Source: Moorella thermoacetica (GTDB lineage: Bacteria; Bacillota; DSM-521; Neomoorellales; Neomoorellaceae). Taken from it: a stretch of 64,000 nucleotides of DNA. Location of the stretch: assembly GCF_001267405.1 (NCBI RefSeq), contig NZ_CP012369.1:1328001-1392000 (forward strand). Reading direction: 5' to 3'. The notes below the pieces were generated by a model. That model searched no databases and was not told where the DNA came from. It saw only the letters and a program-made list of their open reading frames with translations. Positions 8,983 through 17,274 of the stretch are shown piece after piece; position 1 is the stretch's first letter; each line of letters opens with the position of its first letter. Both the position numbers and the translations under genes were made by a program.

Positions 8983-9144
8983 TATTATACACTATGACTA
9001 CAACTGCATACTAGTATTTTCAAACTTAAGATAGTGTCAGATAGTGTCAAGCCATTGTAGGATTTTTTTCGAAATAAAGCTGCATGTATTAAGGCTCGCA
9101 GTGCCCTGGTCAGTGGACTTTGTGGCCCGTTTAATATGGGCATA

Positions 9145-9862
9145 TTATGGAGCCTTGAGGATAAGCTGTTCGGTAGTACGCATCCGTTTAGCAGCCTTCA
9201 CAATATGGCTTTCCGTACCACCGCTGATCCTTGTTGCCTCCCCTTCGATGGGATTGGTGCCATCCTGGGTTGGCATCAGCAACCAGCAGTAGGCCTCTTT
9301 CACCCTCAGGTCGACAGTTTCGTCGCTTCGTTTTAAACTCTCGCTGGCCTGGCGGCGCTGGTAGGCATCCAGGTTCAGAGCTTCAGTGTCATCAACCACA
9401 GACTTCCAGGCCAGATACCGGCGCGTTTCCTGTTCCAGGCTTTGTAGATAATCCCTGTAAGGAGCAACAAAGGCCAGCATATTACGATAAATACGCGGGG
9501 AGCTGCCACGGTTGTTCAAAATCTCTTCAGCGGCTGCTATAGCTTTGCTGTCCATTTGCCCTGCTTTATGACTATAAGCTGGCCCCAGCACCACCAGGCG
9601 GGCACCCTGATCGTCGGGTACATCTAGAGACGAACTGACGCAGCTATGTACTCCCTGAAAATCAGCTCGTTCTTTAAATCCCTTTAAACGGCGCTCAATT
9701 TCCAGTTCCAGTTCATCGTGTGATATTTGCTAGGCACGATCCTCTACAGTTCGCCTTAAGTTTGGCGGTAAATCATACCAGTAACGCTGATTGCTGGTGT
9801 ATAAATGGGTAAGTTTGTCTTCCATCCGGCCCAGGGCGTCATTAAAGACATCGGTTCGCCGT
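9145..9862 (-). pseudogene. DUF499-type ATPase remnant (C-terminal part, with internal TAG)
   Basis: Minus-strand reading recovers a continuous family frame from about 9862: [14 protein letters not shown], then [18 protein letters not shown], an in-frame TAG at about 9733, then HDELELEIERRLKGF and on to the stop at 9145. The pattern resembles DUF499 ATPases that accompany DUF1156 methylases. The N-terminal P-loop half is absent because the frame joins directly to methylase sequence at about 9860. A truncation, an internal nonsense codon and no start make this a pseudogene. Confidence 0.72.
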
Positions 9863-10365
9863 TGGCCTCCAGCACTTTTTCATAGCGGGAGAAGATGGCC
9901 ATGCCCGGGCCAATGGCGGTAATCAAAACCGCCACCGGGTTGAGATCGCTGGCCTGGGCTTCCAAGCCCAGGCGCTGGGCTTCCAGGGGAATAGACCCAC
10001 CGCCGCAAAAGGGGTCCAACACCGGCGGCGGATTACCCCCGGTAGACTTTAAAATCTCTTGCCGCGCCGTATCAAGCACTTTTTCGTTGTTGGAGTTCTC
10101 CCATTTCACCAGGTCTTCGATAATGCGAAACAAGCGCCGGCGCTCTTTAGCTTGATCTTCCTCAGTAGGAAACTCCTCCGGACGGCTCGAGGGCTCGTCC
10201 ACCAGGGAAGCAAAAAGTACCGCCCGGCAGGTGGCTAAGGGTTTCCGCGACCACCATAAATGTAACGTTGAGGGATGGCCGTGACGGATAGACTTTTCCC
10301 GGGCGGACTCTTTATTAATGGCCTCCAGGGGCAGGGCCACTTCGATCAGCTTTCTTTTAATGTGA
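9860..10365 (-). pseudogene. DUF1156-type adenine-specific DNA methylase remnant (N-terminal part)
   Basis: The frame reads [16 protein letters not shown], then the DUF1156 hallmark [20 protein letters not shown] and the SAM-binding motif [19 protein letters not shown]. It breaks after KVLEANGEP, where the sequence changes to the DUF499 reading frame. A complete protein would be several times longer and carry the NPPY-type catalytic motif, which is missing. The 5' end merges with the helicase fragment without a start codon. It is non-functional by structure. Confidence 0.78.
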
Positions 10366-11203
10366 TAGTGGCGCCCCTTTTAAGCAACTCCTCTTCCTGC
10401 AGGCGTTTCTCTAAACGTTCACGCCTCCGCTTTAATGACTGATAGATCGCCTCCGGTGACGAGGCCAGGCGCCGCTGCAGAATGGTCAGGGCAAAGCCGA
10501 CGGTACCCTTGCGTCCCTCATTCTCCAGGGCATCGGAGCGGTTAAATTCTTCCCGGACGTAATCGGTAACTTCTTTATAGAGATAAGCCTCCATATCAGA
10601 AAGGGTATAATTTACTGTATAAGCTATCCGTTCCGGGAACAGGGGCCTGCCGTCAAACTTAAGTAACTCTTCTTTAACCATACGACGCATAAGGTCGGAT
10701 GTGTCCACCGCATGGACCCCATCCCGGAACCTGCCTTCAAACCGGTCCCCATCAAGGAGAGCCATAAATAGCTGGAAATCCTCTTCTTTACCATTATGGG
10801 GCGTAGCCGTAAGCAGGAGGAAGTGGCGTGTAATCCGCGATAATAACTGCCCTAACCGGTATCGTTTGGTATATTTAACTTCACCACCAAAAAAGCTGGC
10901 GGACATCTTATGGGCTTCATCAACAACTATCAGGTCCCAGTCGCTTTGCTGGAGTTTAAACTGCAGGTCTTCATCACGGGCCAGCTTATCCAGGCGAGCG
11001 ATGCAGAGGGGTAATTCCTTGAAAACATTCCCTGTCCGGGCAGCCTCAATCCGGTCGTTGGTCAGGATCTCAAAGGGCAAAGAGAACTTGCGCTCAAGCT
11101 CGTCCTGCCACTGTTCTACCAGGTTGCCAGGGCAGACGATCAGACAGCGGCATAAGTCGCCGCGGATGAGAAGTTCCTTTATAAATAAGCCGGTCATAAT
11201 GCG
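10346..11203 (-). pseudogene. SNF2/DEAD-type helicase remnant (central part)
   Basis: About 285 residues beginning [16 protein letters not shown], the segment that normally follows the Walker A loop. The loop itself is replaced by unrelated sequence with a TAG just upstream. Motif II (VVDEAHK) and motif III ([14 protein letters not shown]) are present. The helicase C-terminal domain is absent because the frame ends within the methylase junction at about 10346. The order helicase, methylase, ATPase matches the arrangement catalogued as Hma defence systems. The locus is a deletion-riddled relic. Confidence 0.78.
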
Positions 11204-11280
11204 GGGTAAGACCTAATTTAACCGATCAATTTAGACAAAAAAGACAGGGTATAAAAAGTAGGATTGGCCTTTCTTACAGA

Positions 11281-11520
11281 ATGTGGTATCATATGGGTGA
11301 GGTGTTGTGGGTGTCGCCAGAAGTCAAGGAGGTTAATTTAGTAGAAGAACACCTTGAATTTTTAGGAACGTTGGATGCCATAGGGTCGGGGGCCCGTTAC
11401 CCTAAAGACCTTGCTGCCGCACGAAAAACTTATTCCCGTAACGTTGCTCAAGATTATCTTGTTAAAACAAAGGAGATACTGGAATGGATAAAGAAAGACC
11501 AGATATTCAAGCAATTATAG
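11281..11520 (+). CDS. HEPN-domain protein, N-terminally truncated
   Basis: At most 79 residues. The readable part (EEHLEFLGTLDAIGSGARYP, then AQDYLVKTKEILEWIKK) matches the C-terminal half of HEPN-domain proteins that pair with MNT nucleotidyltransferases. The usual N-terminal helix with the alpha-1 acidic/aromatic pattern is missing, probably lost at the same boundary as the helicase N-terminus. It overlaps the next MNT gene by 37 nt. A possible promoter (TTGGCC, 17 bp, TATCAT) overlaps its apparent start, which also argues that the 5' end is not native. Confidence 0.55.
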   Translation: MWYHMGEVLWVSPEVKEVNLVEEHLEFLGTLDAIGSGARYPKDLAAARKTYSRNVAQDYLVKTKEILEWIKKDQIFKQL

Positions 11521-11825
11521 AGCAGTTTGCTGATGCCCTAAAAAATCAAGGTATCCAGATCGACAAGATCATTCTGTTTGGCTCCCAGGCCAGAGGCGAT
11601 GCTAGAGAAGATAGCGACATAGATTTATTGGTAGTATCATCCGATTTTGCTCAAATGCCCCTGTATCGCCGCTATGAAGTGCTGGGCAAAGCCCTGGCCA
11701 GGGTAATGCAGCCCATTGAACCCCTAGCCTGCACTCCCGAAGAAGTGCAGGTGGAAAAACTGAGCAAGGCCAGCTTCCTTTACGACGTCCTGGCCCGGCA
11801 AAAAACCGTAGAATACCGACTTTAA
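11484..11825 (+). CDS. MNT-type nucleotidyltransferase
   Basis: 113 residues with the nucleotidyltransferase motif FGSQARGDAREDSDIDLLV near residue 33, intact metal-binding aspartates and a C-terminal helix. It overlaps the truncated HEPN gene and would be its antitoxin partner. An orphan antitoxin beside a broken toxin is a stable state and would explain why this gene is intact. A weak stem (CGGCAGG...CCTGCCG, 11833-11860) follows the stop. Confidence 0.85.
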   Translation: MDKERPDIQAIIEQFADALKNQGIQIDKIILFGSQARGDAREDSDIDLLVVSSDFAQMPLYRRYEVLGKALARVMQPIEPLACTPEEVQVEKLSKASFLYDVLARQKTVEYRL

Positions 11826-12000
11826 ACAAATGCGGCAGGCGCGCTTTGGCGTTCCTGCCGTCATCTTATTGGCCCTCGCATCCCGGCAGTCGACGATAGC
11901 CAGAGAAACGGAGACCAGGGGTAGCCACGTCCTCCGGCCTTCCCGGTCCTGGCTATAGAAGTTGATAATCATTGGCCTCCCCGCTACAGCTAGTATGCAG

Positions 12001-12816
12001 TTAAACCTGGCCCATAGCTGAACCGAACCGGTGGGTACACTGGAGTTCATGGATATCGGTCAAGATCCGGTTTAAACGCGTTTCTTCGTTATATTCCAGG
12101 ATTAAGGCCGGCGGCGAGGGCAACAGGGCCAGGGCTTCCCGGATAAGCCGCCAATTAATGCTTCCCATCCCTATGGGCAAATGCTCGTCAGCGTGCCCCC
12201 GGTTATCATGGAGGTGCAAAGCCACCAGTTTTTCTCCTAGCTGCCAGATCACCCGGGGTATGTCCCAGCCGTTCAGGAAGGCATGGCCAATATCCAGGAG
12301 GGCAAAGATTCCGTCGATCTCCCGGAAAAGATTAACGTATTCCTCGGAATCGAATAGCTGGGTAGGGCCCAGGCCGATGTTTTCTACTGCCAGCCTTATC
12401 CCGGCCTGCCGGGCGCTTGCCGCCAGTAAAGGCAGGATGTTTTTTACCCGCTGGCGGGTCCCGGCCGGATCATAAAGGGGACAGGTATAGGCATGGGTAT
12501 GGATGACAACATGTTCGCACTCCAGTTCGGCAGCTACTCCAAAGAATCTTTTATAGATATCCAGGGTCAAATCCCGGATGGGCGGGTATTTTTCCGAGGC
12601 CAGGTTAAGGTCGTAAAAGGGGGCGTGGAGACTCCGGGGATTATTATACCCCCGCAGGAGGGTCCTGGTGAGGTTGAGGCCGTTTTCCGGGTCTCGCCAC
12701 TGGGGTCCTTCGGCAAAGATCTCCAGGCCGGCACCGGAGGCCAGTAAAGTTTTGATATCCAGCGGCCGCGTCAGGGGCAATGTACTTACAAAGACACGGC
12801 CATTCCAGGAAGTCAT
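12001..12816 (-). CDS. Xylose-isomerase-like TIM-barrel protein (sugar-phosphate isomerase / endonuclease IV fold)
   Basis: 271 residues with metal-site motifs of the AP-endonuclease-2 superfamily: SLHAPF near residue 61, HVVIHTH near residue 101, AVENIG near residue 143, LLDIGHA near residue 172 and ALHLHDNRGHADEH near residue 195. The fold binds divalent metals and serves isomerases, epimerases and endonuclease IV. It lacks the length and motifs of true Nfo, so an isomerase or epimerase is more likely. It is monocistronic, with divergent intergenic DNA (12817-13010) facing the LCP gene. Confidence 0.8.
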   Translation of the reverse strand: MTSWNGRVFVSTLPLTRPLDIKTLLASGAGLEIFAEGPQWRDPENGLNLTRTLLRGYNNPRSLHAPFYDLNLASEKYPPIRDLTLDIYKRFFGVAAELECEHVVIHTHAYTCPLYDPAGTRQRVKNILPLLAASARQAGIRLAVENIGLGPTQLFDSEEYVNLFREIDGIFALLDIGHAFLNGWDIPRVIWQLGEKLVALHLHDNRGHADEHLPIGMGSINWRLIREALALLPSPPALILEYNEETRLNRILTDIHELQCTHRFGSAMGQV

Positions 12817-13010
12817 GGGTAGATCCTCCCCCCGGGTACAGGTTAACTCTTACCTTCGATTTTACTACCGGTTTATAAATATACTGCTAAGGGCCGGTTA
12901 ATTTCCTGTTAAACCTGCCGGAATTATTTCTCTTCCATGGGATCAGGCAGGAATTTTTTCATAAACCGCGAAGAATCATCAAAAACCCCTTTATTTTAAA
13001 GGAGCAGCTT

Positions 13011-14255
13011 ATGTTAAGAGGTAAATTAAAGCTGATAATTGTTTTCCTGTTGGCCTGCCTGGCGGCAGGCGGCGGGTTCCTTGCCGCCAGGCTGTTCTTT
13101 TTTCCTCCTGTATCTGGCCAGGAAACGGGGTCCACGGATACCGGCGGGAGTCAGCCAGGGACCCTTAATATTTTACTTTTAGGCACCGACGCCCGCCCCG
13201 GCGAAAAGGTGGGTAATACAGACACCATCATCCTGGCCCACTTTGACGGGGAGAGGCTGGCCCTGTTGTCCATTCCCCGCGACACCAGGGTAAATATCCC
13301 CGGCCACGGGGTGGACAAGATCAATGCCGCTTATAGTATAGGCGGTCCCGATTTAACAACCAGCATCGTAGCAGACCTAACCGGTGTGCCCATATCCAAG
13401 TACGTCTTACTTCGCTGGGACGGTTTCATTAAAATAATCGATCTCCTGGGGGGGGTGACGGTGAATATCCCCAGGGATATGTACTACTATGACCCGGTTG
13501 ACGGGCCCCAGTATAAAATCAACTTGAAGAAGGGTCTCCAGCACCTGGATGGCCACCAGGCCCTGGCCTTTGTCCGCTTCCGGAAGGAAGCCCTGGGTGA
13601 CATTGACCGTACCGGCCAGCAGCAGGAGCTCATCAAAGCCCTGCTGGAAAAGGTCCGGCAGCCGGGTACGTTATTAAAAATGCCCCGGCTGCTGCCTGAG
13701 ATCTATAAGAACGTCGAAACTAATATGGGCCTGGACGAAATGCTAACCATGGCCAGGGCAGGCTTGCACCTGAAAAATATGACTGTTGTTAGCCAGACCC
13801 TACCAGGGTATTTTCAAACTATAAATGGCATTAGCTACTGGGGAGTGGATCCTGCTCAGGCCCGGCAGGTAGCCCAGGCCCTGTTTGAATACGGGCAAAC
13901 AACCAAGCAGGTTGTCCTGGACGCCCCGGCTTCCCAGACATCCAGCAACAGTAAGGGGACAACGTCTACCTTTAAGGCCGATACCAGGGGAACCTCTACC
14001 AGCAACCGTGTATCATCCCCACGCCCACCCGCTGTAAAGGATATCATCATAACAACCCCTACTCATGATAAAGGTTCAAACCGTACGCTGTCGTCTAATA
14101 ACCCGCCCTCCCAAAAAGCAGGTACAGGTATAACTACCAACAATGGCAAGGAACCGCCTGCCAGTGGAACAAAAAACAGTAATACTGCGAACCCTGGTAG
14201 TACTTCCGGTTCAACGCCAGGCAATGGGCCGGGTAGTACAGATAAATCGGGTTAA
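13011..14255 (+). CDS. LytR-CpsA-Psr (LCP) family cell-wall glycopolymer ligase
   Basis: 414 residues. An N-terminal signal anchor (residues 6-30) precedes the LCP domain from about residue 55 to 285: ILLLGTDARPGEKVGNTDTI, SIPRDTRVNIPG, then FVRFRKEALGDIDRTGQQQ with the catalytic arginine region. The last 110 residues are low-complexity Thr/Ser/Asn/Gly/Pro, typical of a wall-spanning tail. LCP enzymes attach teichoic-acid-like or capsular polymers to peptidoglycan outside the membrane. The RBS AAAGGAGCAG sets the start, and a terminator follows directly. Confidence 0.92.
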   Translation: MLRGKLKLIIVFLLACLAAGGGFLAARLFFFPPVSGQETGSTDTGGSQPGTLNILLLGTDARPGEKVGNTDTIILAHFDGERLALLSIPRDTRVNIPGHGVDKINAAYSIGGPDLTTSIVADLTGVPISKYVLLRWDGFIKIIDLLGGVTVNIPRDMYYYDPVDGPQYKINLKKGLQHLDGHQALAFVRFRKEALGDIDRTGQQQELIKALLEKVRQPGTLLKMPRLLPEIYKNVETNMGLDEMLTMARAGLHLKNMTVVSQTLPGYFQTINGISYWGVDPAQARQVAQALFEYGQTTKQVVLDAPASQTSSNSKGTTSTFKADTRGTSTSNRVSSPRPPAVKDIIITTPTHDKGSNRTLSSNNPPSQKAGTGITTNNGKEPPASGTKNSNTANPGSTSGSTPGNGPGSTDKSG

Positions 14256-14279
14256 CGGAAAATAACTCCTGGCAAGTAA

Positions 14280-14310
14280 AAGGCCTGCCTCTAGCTAAAA
14301 GGCAGGCCTT
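14280..14310 (+). terminator. Intrinsic terminator after the LCP gene
   Basis: An 11-bp stem (AAGGCCTGCCT / AGGCAGGCCTT) with a 9-nt loop and a short T-rich tail. It lies 24 bp after the LCP stop and between converging genes, so it may act on both strands. Confidence 0.8.
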
Positions 14311-14328
14311 TGGGCTCTTATTCCAGGT

Positions 14329-15030
14329 TCAATCTATCCCCAGGACCCGCCGGGCTTCGGCCAGGAGAGCCGGAAGGTCAGGCAGGGGACGGGGTTTCCC
14401 ACGCCCTGCCGCCAGGGCGATCCGGTTGAGGGCCCGCCAGCGTTGCTGCATGCGGGCATGCAGGGAGGCAACATAATTCTCCAGGTCGTTATCTATCCAG
14501 TCCCGGAGGTAACTACTGGCGTACTCGCCGGAAGCGGCATCCTGAAGTTTGTAATAGGCGGCGTTGGTGCCCCGGGCACGGCCGCTGGTGGTATAGGGCA
14601 ACCACCAGGGCCGGTAGGGTTCATCGCTGTTGTCGCTCTGGAGGAAACGAATCTGCCGGTTATCGCTGAGTACAGCCAGGGCCGGTTTTAACCAGAAGCG
14701 GGCACCGGCACTGACGTACAGGGAGCGACATTCTCCCAGGAGAAGCAATTGCCACTGGGTAGACCTGGCTTGCCTCAGAAAGGCCTGGCCCTTTGGCGAA
14801 GGCAGGCCCTCGAGCTGGAGGATGGCTGCCTCGCCGGGGGTGAGTTCGCCTTCCAGGGCCCGCCGCGCCGAACTAAAATCCATAGGTTCTACCAGATCCA
14901 TAGTTGCCCCTTCCGGGGTTATCCCCTCGGGGGTTGCCCCACCGTCAGTCCTGACGACCGGAGAAGTCCTGGCAGCCCGTAGGCCCAGGGCAGGCAAGGC
15001 AGGTGCGGCTTCGAGGAGGGCTTCTTCCAT
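14329..15030 (-). CDS. Hypothetical protein downstream of a small HTH gene
   Basis: About 233 residues from ATG 15030 (GGAGG 11 nt upstream), with an alternative TTG at 15057. I do not recognise the family. The N-terminal third is Ala/Pro/Gly-rich, the middle has an aromatic segment (PYRPWWLPYTTSGRARGT) and the C-terminal third is helical and basic. The frame remains open upstream to a TGA that is also the stop of the HTH gene, so the two ORFs are in the same frame separated by one stop codon. They may be two genes, or one gene split by a nonsense change. Confidence 0.6.
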   Translation of the reverse strand: MEEALLEAAPALPALGLRAARTSPVVRTDGGATPEGITPEGATMDLVEPMDFSSARRALEGELTPGEAAILQLEGLPSPKGQAFLRQARSTQWQLLLLGECRSLYVSAGARFWLKPALAVLSDNRQIRFLQSDNSDEPYRPWWLPYTTSGRARGTNAAYYKLQDAASGEYASSYLRDWIDNDLENYVASLHARMQQRWRALNRIALAAGRGKPRPLPDLPALLAEARRVLGID

Positions 15031-15096
15031 AGGGTTTCCGGCCTCCGGCCCCTGCAAGACCAGGACAGCCTGGTGGACTTCCGGTTCCAGTTCCGG

Positions 15097-15294
15097 TCAG
15101 AGGACATCCTTCCGTTCCTTCCAGGTTGGGCCAAGCTTGGCGGTCACCCTTTCCAGCTGTGATTTAACAGTACCCTGCTGGATGCCGAGGACGGTAGCGA
15201 TCTCCCAGCGTTTCAGACCGGCCCGGGCCAGGAGGGCTATCTGCAGTTCCAGGCGTGAGAGCGTCAGGCGAGCATCGATTCTTTCTTTGACCAC
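15097..15294 (-). CDS. Small sigma-70 region 4 / LuxR-like helix-turn-helix protein
   Basis: About 65 residues from GTG 15294, chosen because GGAGGAG lies 8 nt upstream; the longer frame to 15390 has poorer signals. The HTH reads ARAGLKRWEIATVLGIQQGTV with a following KSQLERV recognition-helix extension, as in sigma-factor region 4 and LuxR-type domains. There is no receiver or ligand domain, so it may act with the downstream ORF that continues in frame after the TGA. The target is unknown. Confidence 0.6.
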   Translation of the reverse strand: MVKERIDARLTLSRLELQIALLARAGLKRWEIATVLGIQQGTVKSQLERVTAKLGPTWKERKDVL

Positions 15295-15487
15295 TTTGCC
15301 CACTCCTCCGGAAAGGTTGGCTGGCGGCGTCTGATAGTACAGCGACGTCGTTGTATGCATTCGCTGCCGATCCTGGAAGATCCTTGTCAAAAATTTGCTG
15401 CAAATAACGGTCGAAGAAAAAAACCATCTACCCGGCAGGAAACATACTGGTAAAAGGAGAATAGTTATTTATAAAAACCCAATAGTT

Positions 15488-15576
15488 ACCCCGGGGGTGC
15501 CCTTAGGGGCTGAGAAGTGCCGCAGCACTAACCCTTGGAACCTGATCTGGGTCATACCAGCGTAGGGAAGTGGGGA
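15488..15576 (+). ncRNA. TPP riboswitch (THI element)
   Basis: All conserved blocks are present: GGGGGTGCC, GGCTGAGA, ACCCTTGGAACCTGATCTGG, and the GGTCATACCAGCGTAGGGAA block with CCCC/GGGG closing the P1 stem. It precedes thiC and is followed by an intrinsic terminator, consistent with thiamine-pyrophosphate-dependent transcription termination. Confidence 0.97.
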
Positions 15577-15591
15577 CCGAAGTTGCCGGAG

Positions 15592-15619
15592 ATCACCTGC
15601 TTGCCGCAGGTGATTTTTT
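15592..15619 (+). terminator. Riboswitch-controlled terminator upstream of thiC
   Basis: A 9-bp perfect stem (ATCACCTGC, TTGCC, GCAGGTGAT) ends in a T6 run. It lies 16 nt after the TPP aptamer and 28 nt before the thiC start, so ligand binding should favour termination here. Confidence 0.92.
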
Positions 15620-15647
15620 ATACCAGGATTTAAGGAGGATGAGGTCA

Positions 15648-16946
15648 ATGACGCAACTGGAAGCAGCCCAGGTGGGCCAGGTGACGCGGGCGATGGAACA
15701 GGTGGCGGCCCGGGAGAAGGTGCGTGTAGAGGACCTAATGGCAGAGGTAGCCGCCGGCCGGGTGGTGATACCGGTCAATAAGAATCACCATAAACTCCAG
15801 CCATGCGGTATTGGCAGGGGGTTAAGGACCAAGGTTAACGCCAACCTGGGTACCTCCACGGACTACCCGGATATCGCCGCCGAGTTGGAGAAGCTCCAGG
15901 TGGCCCTGGACGCCGGGGCTGATGCCGTCATGGATCTAAGCACCGGCGGTGACATTAACGAATGCCGGCGCCAGGTCATTGCCCGCTCGCCGGCGACCGT
16001 CGGGACTGTGCCCATTTACCAGGCTACGGTGGAGGCCCAGGAGAAATACGGCGCTCTGGTAAAAATGACCGTTGACGACCTCTTCCGGGTTATCGAAATG
16101 CAGGCTGAAGACGGTGTTGATTTTATTACCGTTCACTGCGGTGTCACCATGGAGGTAGTTGAGCGCCTGCGCCGCGAGGGCCGCCTGGCGGATATCGTCA
16201 GTCGGGGCGGATCTTTCCTGACAGGCTGGATGCTCCATAATGAACAGGAGAATCCCCTCTACGCCCATTACGACCGCCTGCTGGAGATCGCCCGGCGCTA
16301 TGATGTCACCTTAAGCCTGGGCGACGGCCTGCGGCCGGGTTGCCTGGCTGACGCCACCGACCGGGCCCAGATCCAGGAGTTGATTATCCTGGGAGAGCTG
16401 GTGGATCGCGCCCGGGAAGCCGGTGTCCAGGCCATGGTGGAAGGACCCGGACACGTACCCTTAAACCAGATCCAGGCTAATATCCTCCTGGAGAAACGCC
16501 TTTGCCACGAAGCGCCCTTCTACGTCCTGGGACCCCTGGTCACTGACGTCGCGCCGGGATACGATCACCTTACTGCCGCCATCGGCGGCGCCCTGGCGGC
16601 TGCTGCCGGGGCCGATTTTATCTGCTACGTTACCCCGGCCGAACATCTGGGCCTGCCCACCCTGGCCGATGTGCGGGAAGGAGTGATCGCCGCCCGCATT
16701 GCCGGCCATGCCGCCGACCTGGCCAAAGGCCTTCCCGGGGCCTGGGAATGGGACCGGGAGATGGCCCGCGCCCGCAAGGCCCTGGACTGGCAGCGCCAAA
16801 TAGAGCTGGCCCTGGACCCGGAAAAGGCCAGGCAGTACCGCCGGGCCCGCAACGACGAGGGGGCCGTTGCCTGCTCTATGTGCGGTGACTTCTGCGCCAT
16901 GCGCCTCGTCGGAGAGTACCTGGGGAAACCGTCAGAAACGTGTTAA
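15648..16946 (+). CDS. thiC: Phosphomethylpyrimidine synthase ThiC
   Basis: 432 residues from ATG 15648, set by AAGGAGG 10 nt upstream. The open frame extends back into the riboswitch but that part is not coding. ThiC converts aminoimidazole ribotide to HMP-phosphate in thiamine synthesis, as a non-canonical radical SAM enzyme. Visible family motifs are KVNANLGTS near residue 65, MDLSTGGDI near residue 96, VEGPGHVP near residue 265, and the C-terminal [10 protein letters not shown] cluster motif (CxxCxxxxC). It is preceded by a TPP riboswitch and terminator and is monocistronic. Confidence 0.98.
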   Translation: MTQLEAAQVGQVTRAMEQVAAREKVRVEDLMAEVAAGRVVIPVNKNHHKLQPCGIGRGLRTKVNANLGTSTDYPDIAAELEKLQVALDAGADAVMDLSTGGDINECRRQVIARSPATVGTVPIYQATVEAQEKYGALVKMTVDDLFRVIEMQAEDGVDFITVHCGVTMEVVERLRREGRLADIVSRGGSFLTGWMLHNEQENPLYAHYDRLLEIARRYDVTLSLGDGLRPGCLADATDRAQIQELIILGELVDRAREAGVQAMVEGPGHVPLNQIQANILLEKRLCHEAPFYVLGPLVTDVAPGYDHLTAAIGGALAAAAGADFICYVTPAEHLGLPTLADVREGVIAARIAGHAADLAKGLPGAWEWDREMARARKALDWQRQIELALDPEKARQYRRARNDEGAVACSMCGDFCAMRLVGEYLGKPSETC

Positions 16947-16975
16947 GGACGTTCATATCCCTTGGGATAATTCAG

Positions 16976-17004
16976 GGCGCTCGCCTGTATTACAGGTGGG
17001 CGCC
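16976..17004 (+). terminator. Terminator between thiC and the DUF3343 gene
   Basis: GGCGCTCGCCTGTA and TACAGGTGGGCGCC form a long stem with a minimal loop, followed by TTTTCTTT on the plus strand. The units converge, so it may act for both thiC and the minus-strand cysteine desulfurase operon. Confidence 0.8.
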
Positions 17005-17010
17005 TTTTCT

Positions 17011-17274
17011 TTAAAGTATATCGCTAATGTTCTTCAGGCAGGGCCCTTCCTTTACCGCCCGCACCTTCCTTTCCGGCACAATGCCGGTTGCCTGGAGCAG
17101 GTAGAGGGCCCGGCCGGCTTCAGCGGGGTCCAGTTCCAGGGCCAGGCCACAGAGGGAACTCAGCTCCCGGGGCACGGGGATCAGCCGGCCCCTGAGGCCG
17201 GCCCCCTGGACAACCTTTTCCGCCCTGAGGGCGTAGAAGGTGGAAGGAAAGGTCAAAAGAACCAGTTCATTCAC
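17011..17274 (-). CDS. DUF3343 protein (putative Se/S carrier)
   Basis: 87 residues filling a DUF3343 domain: LTFPSTFYALRAEKVVQGAG near residue 7, then RLIPVPRELSSLCGLALEL with the conserved cysteine near residue 42. DUF3343 proteins are small thiol/selenol carrier candidates found with YedF/YedE and class V aminotransferases. Here it overlaps the upstream cysteine desulfurase by 8 nt, so sulfur or selenium transfer from that enzyme is a reasonable inference. A second DUF3343 gene lies at 50510-51061. Confidence 0.85.
   Translation of the reverse strand: MNELVLLTFPSTFYALRAEKVVQGAGLRGRLIPVPRELSSLCGLALELDPAEAGRALYLLQATGIVPERKVRAVKEGPCLKNISDIL

Noticed and set aside
15570-15647. Longer thiC start inside the riboswitch
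   Set aside because: The extra codons overlap the aptamer and terminator; the ATG at 15648 has a proper AAGGAGG.
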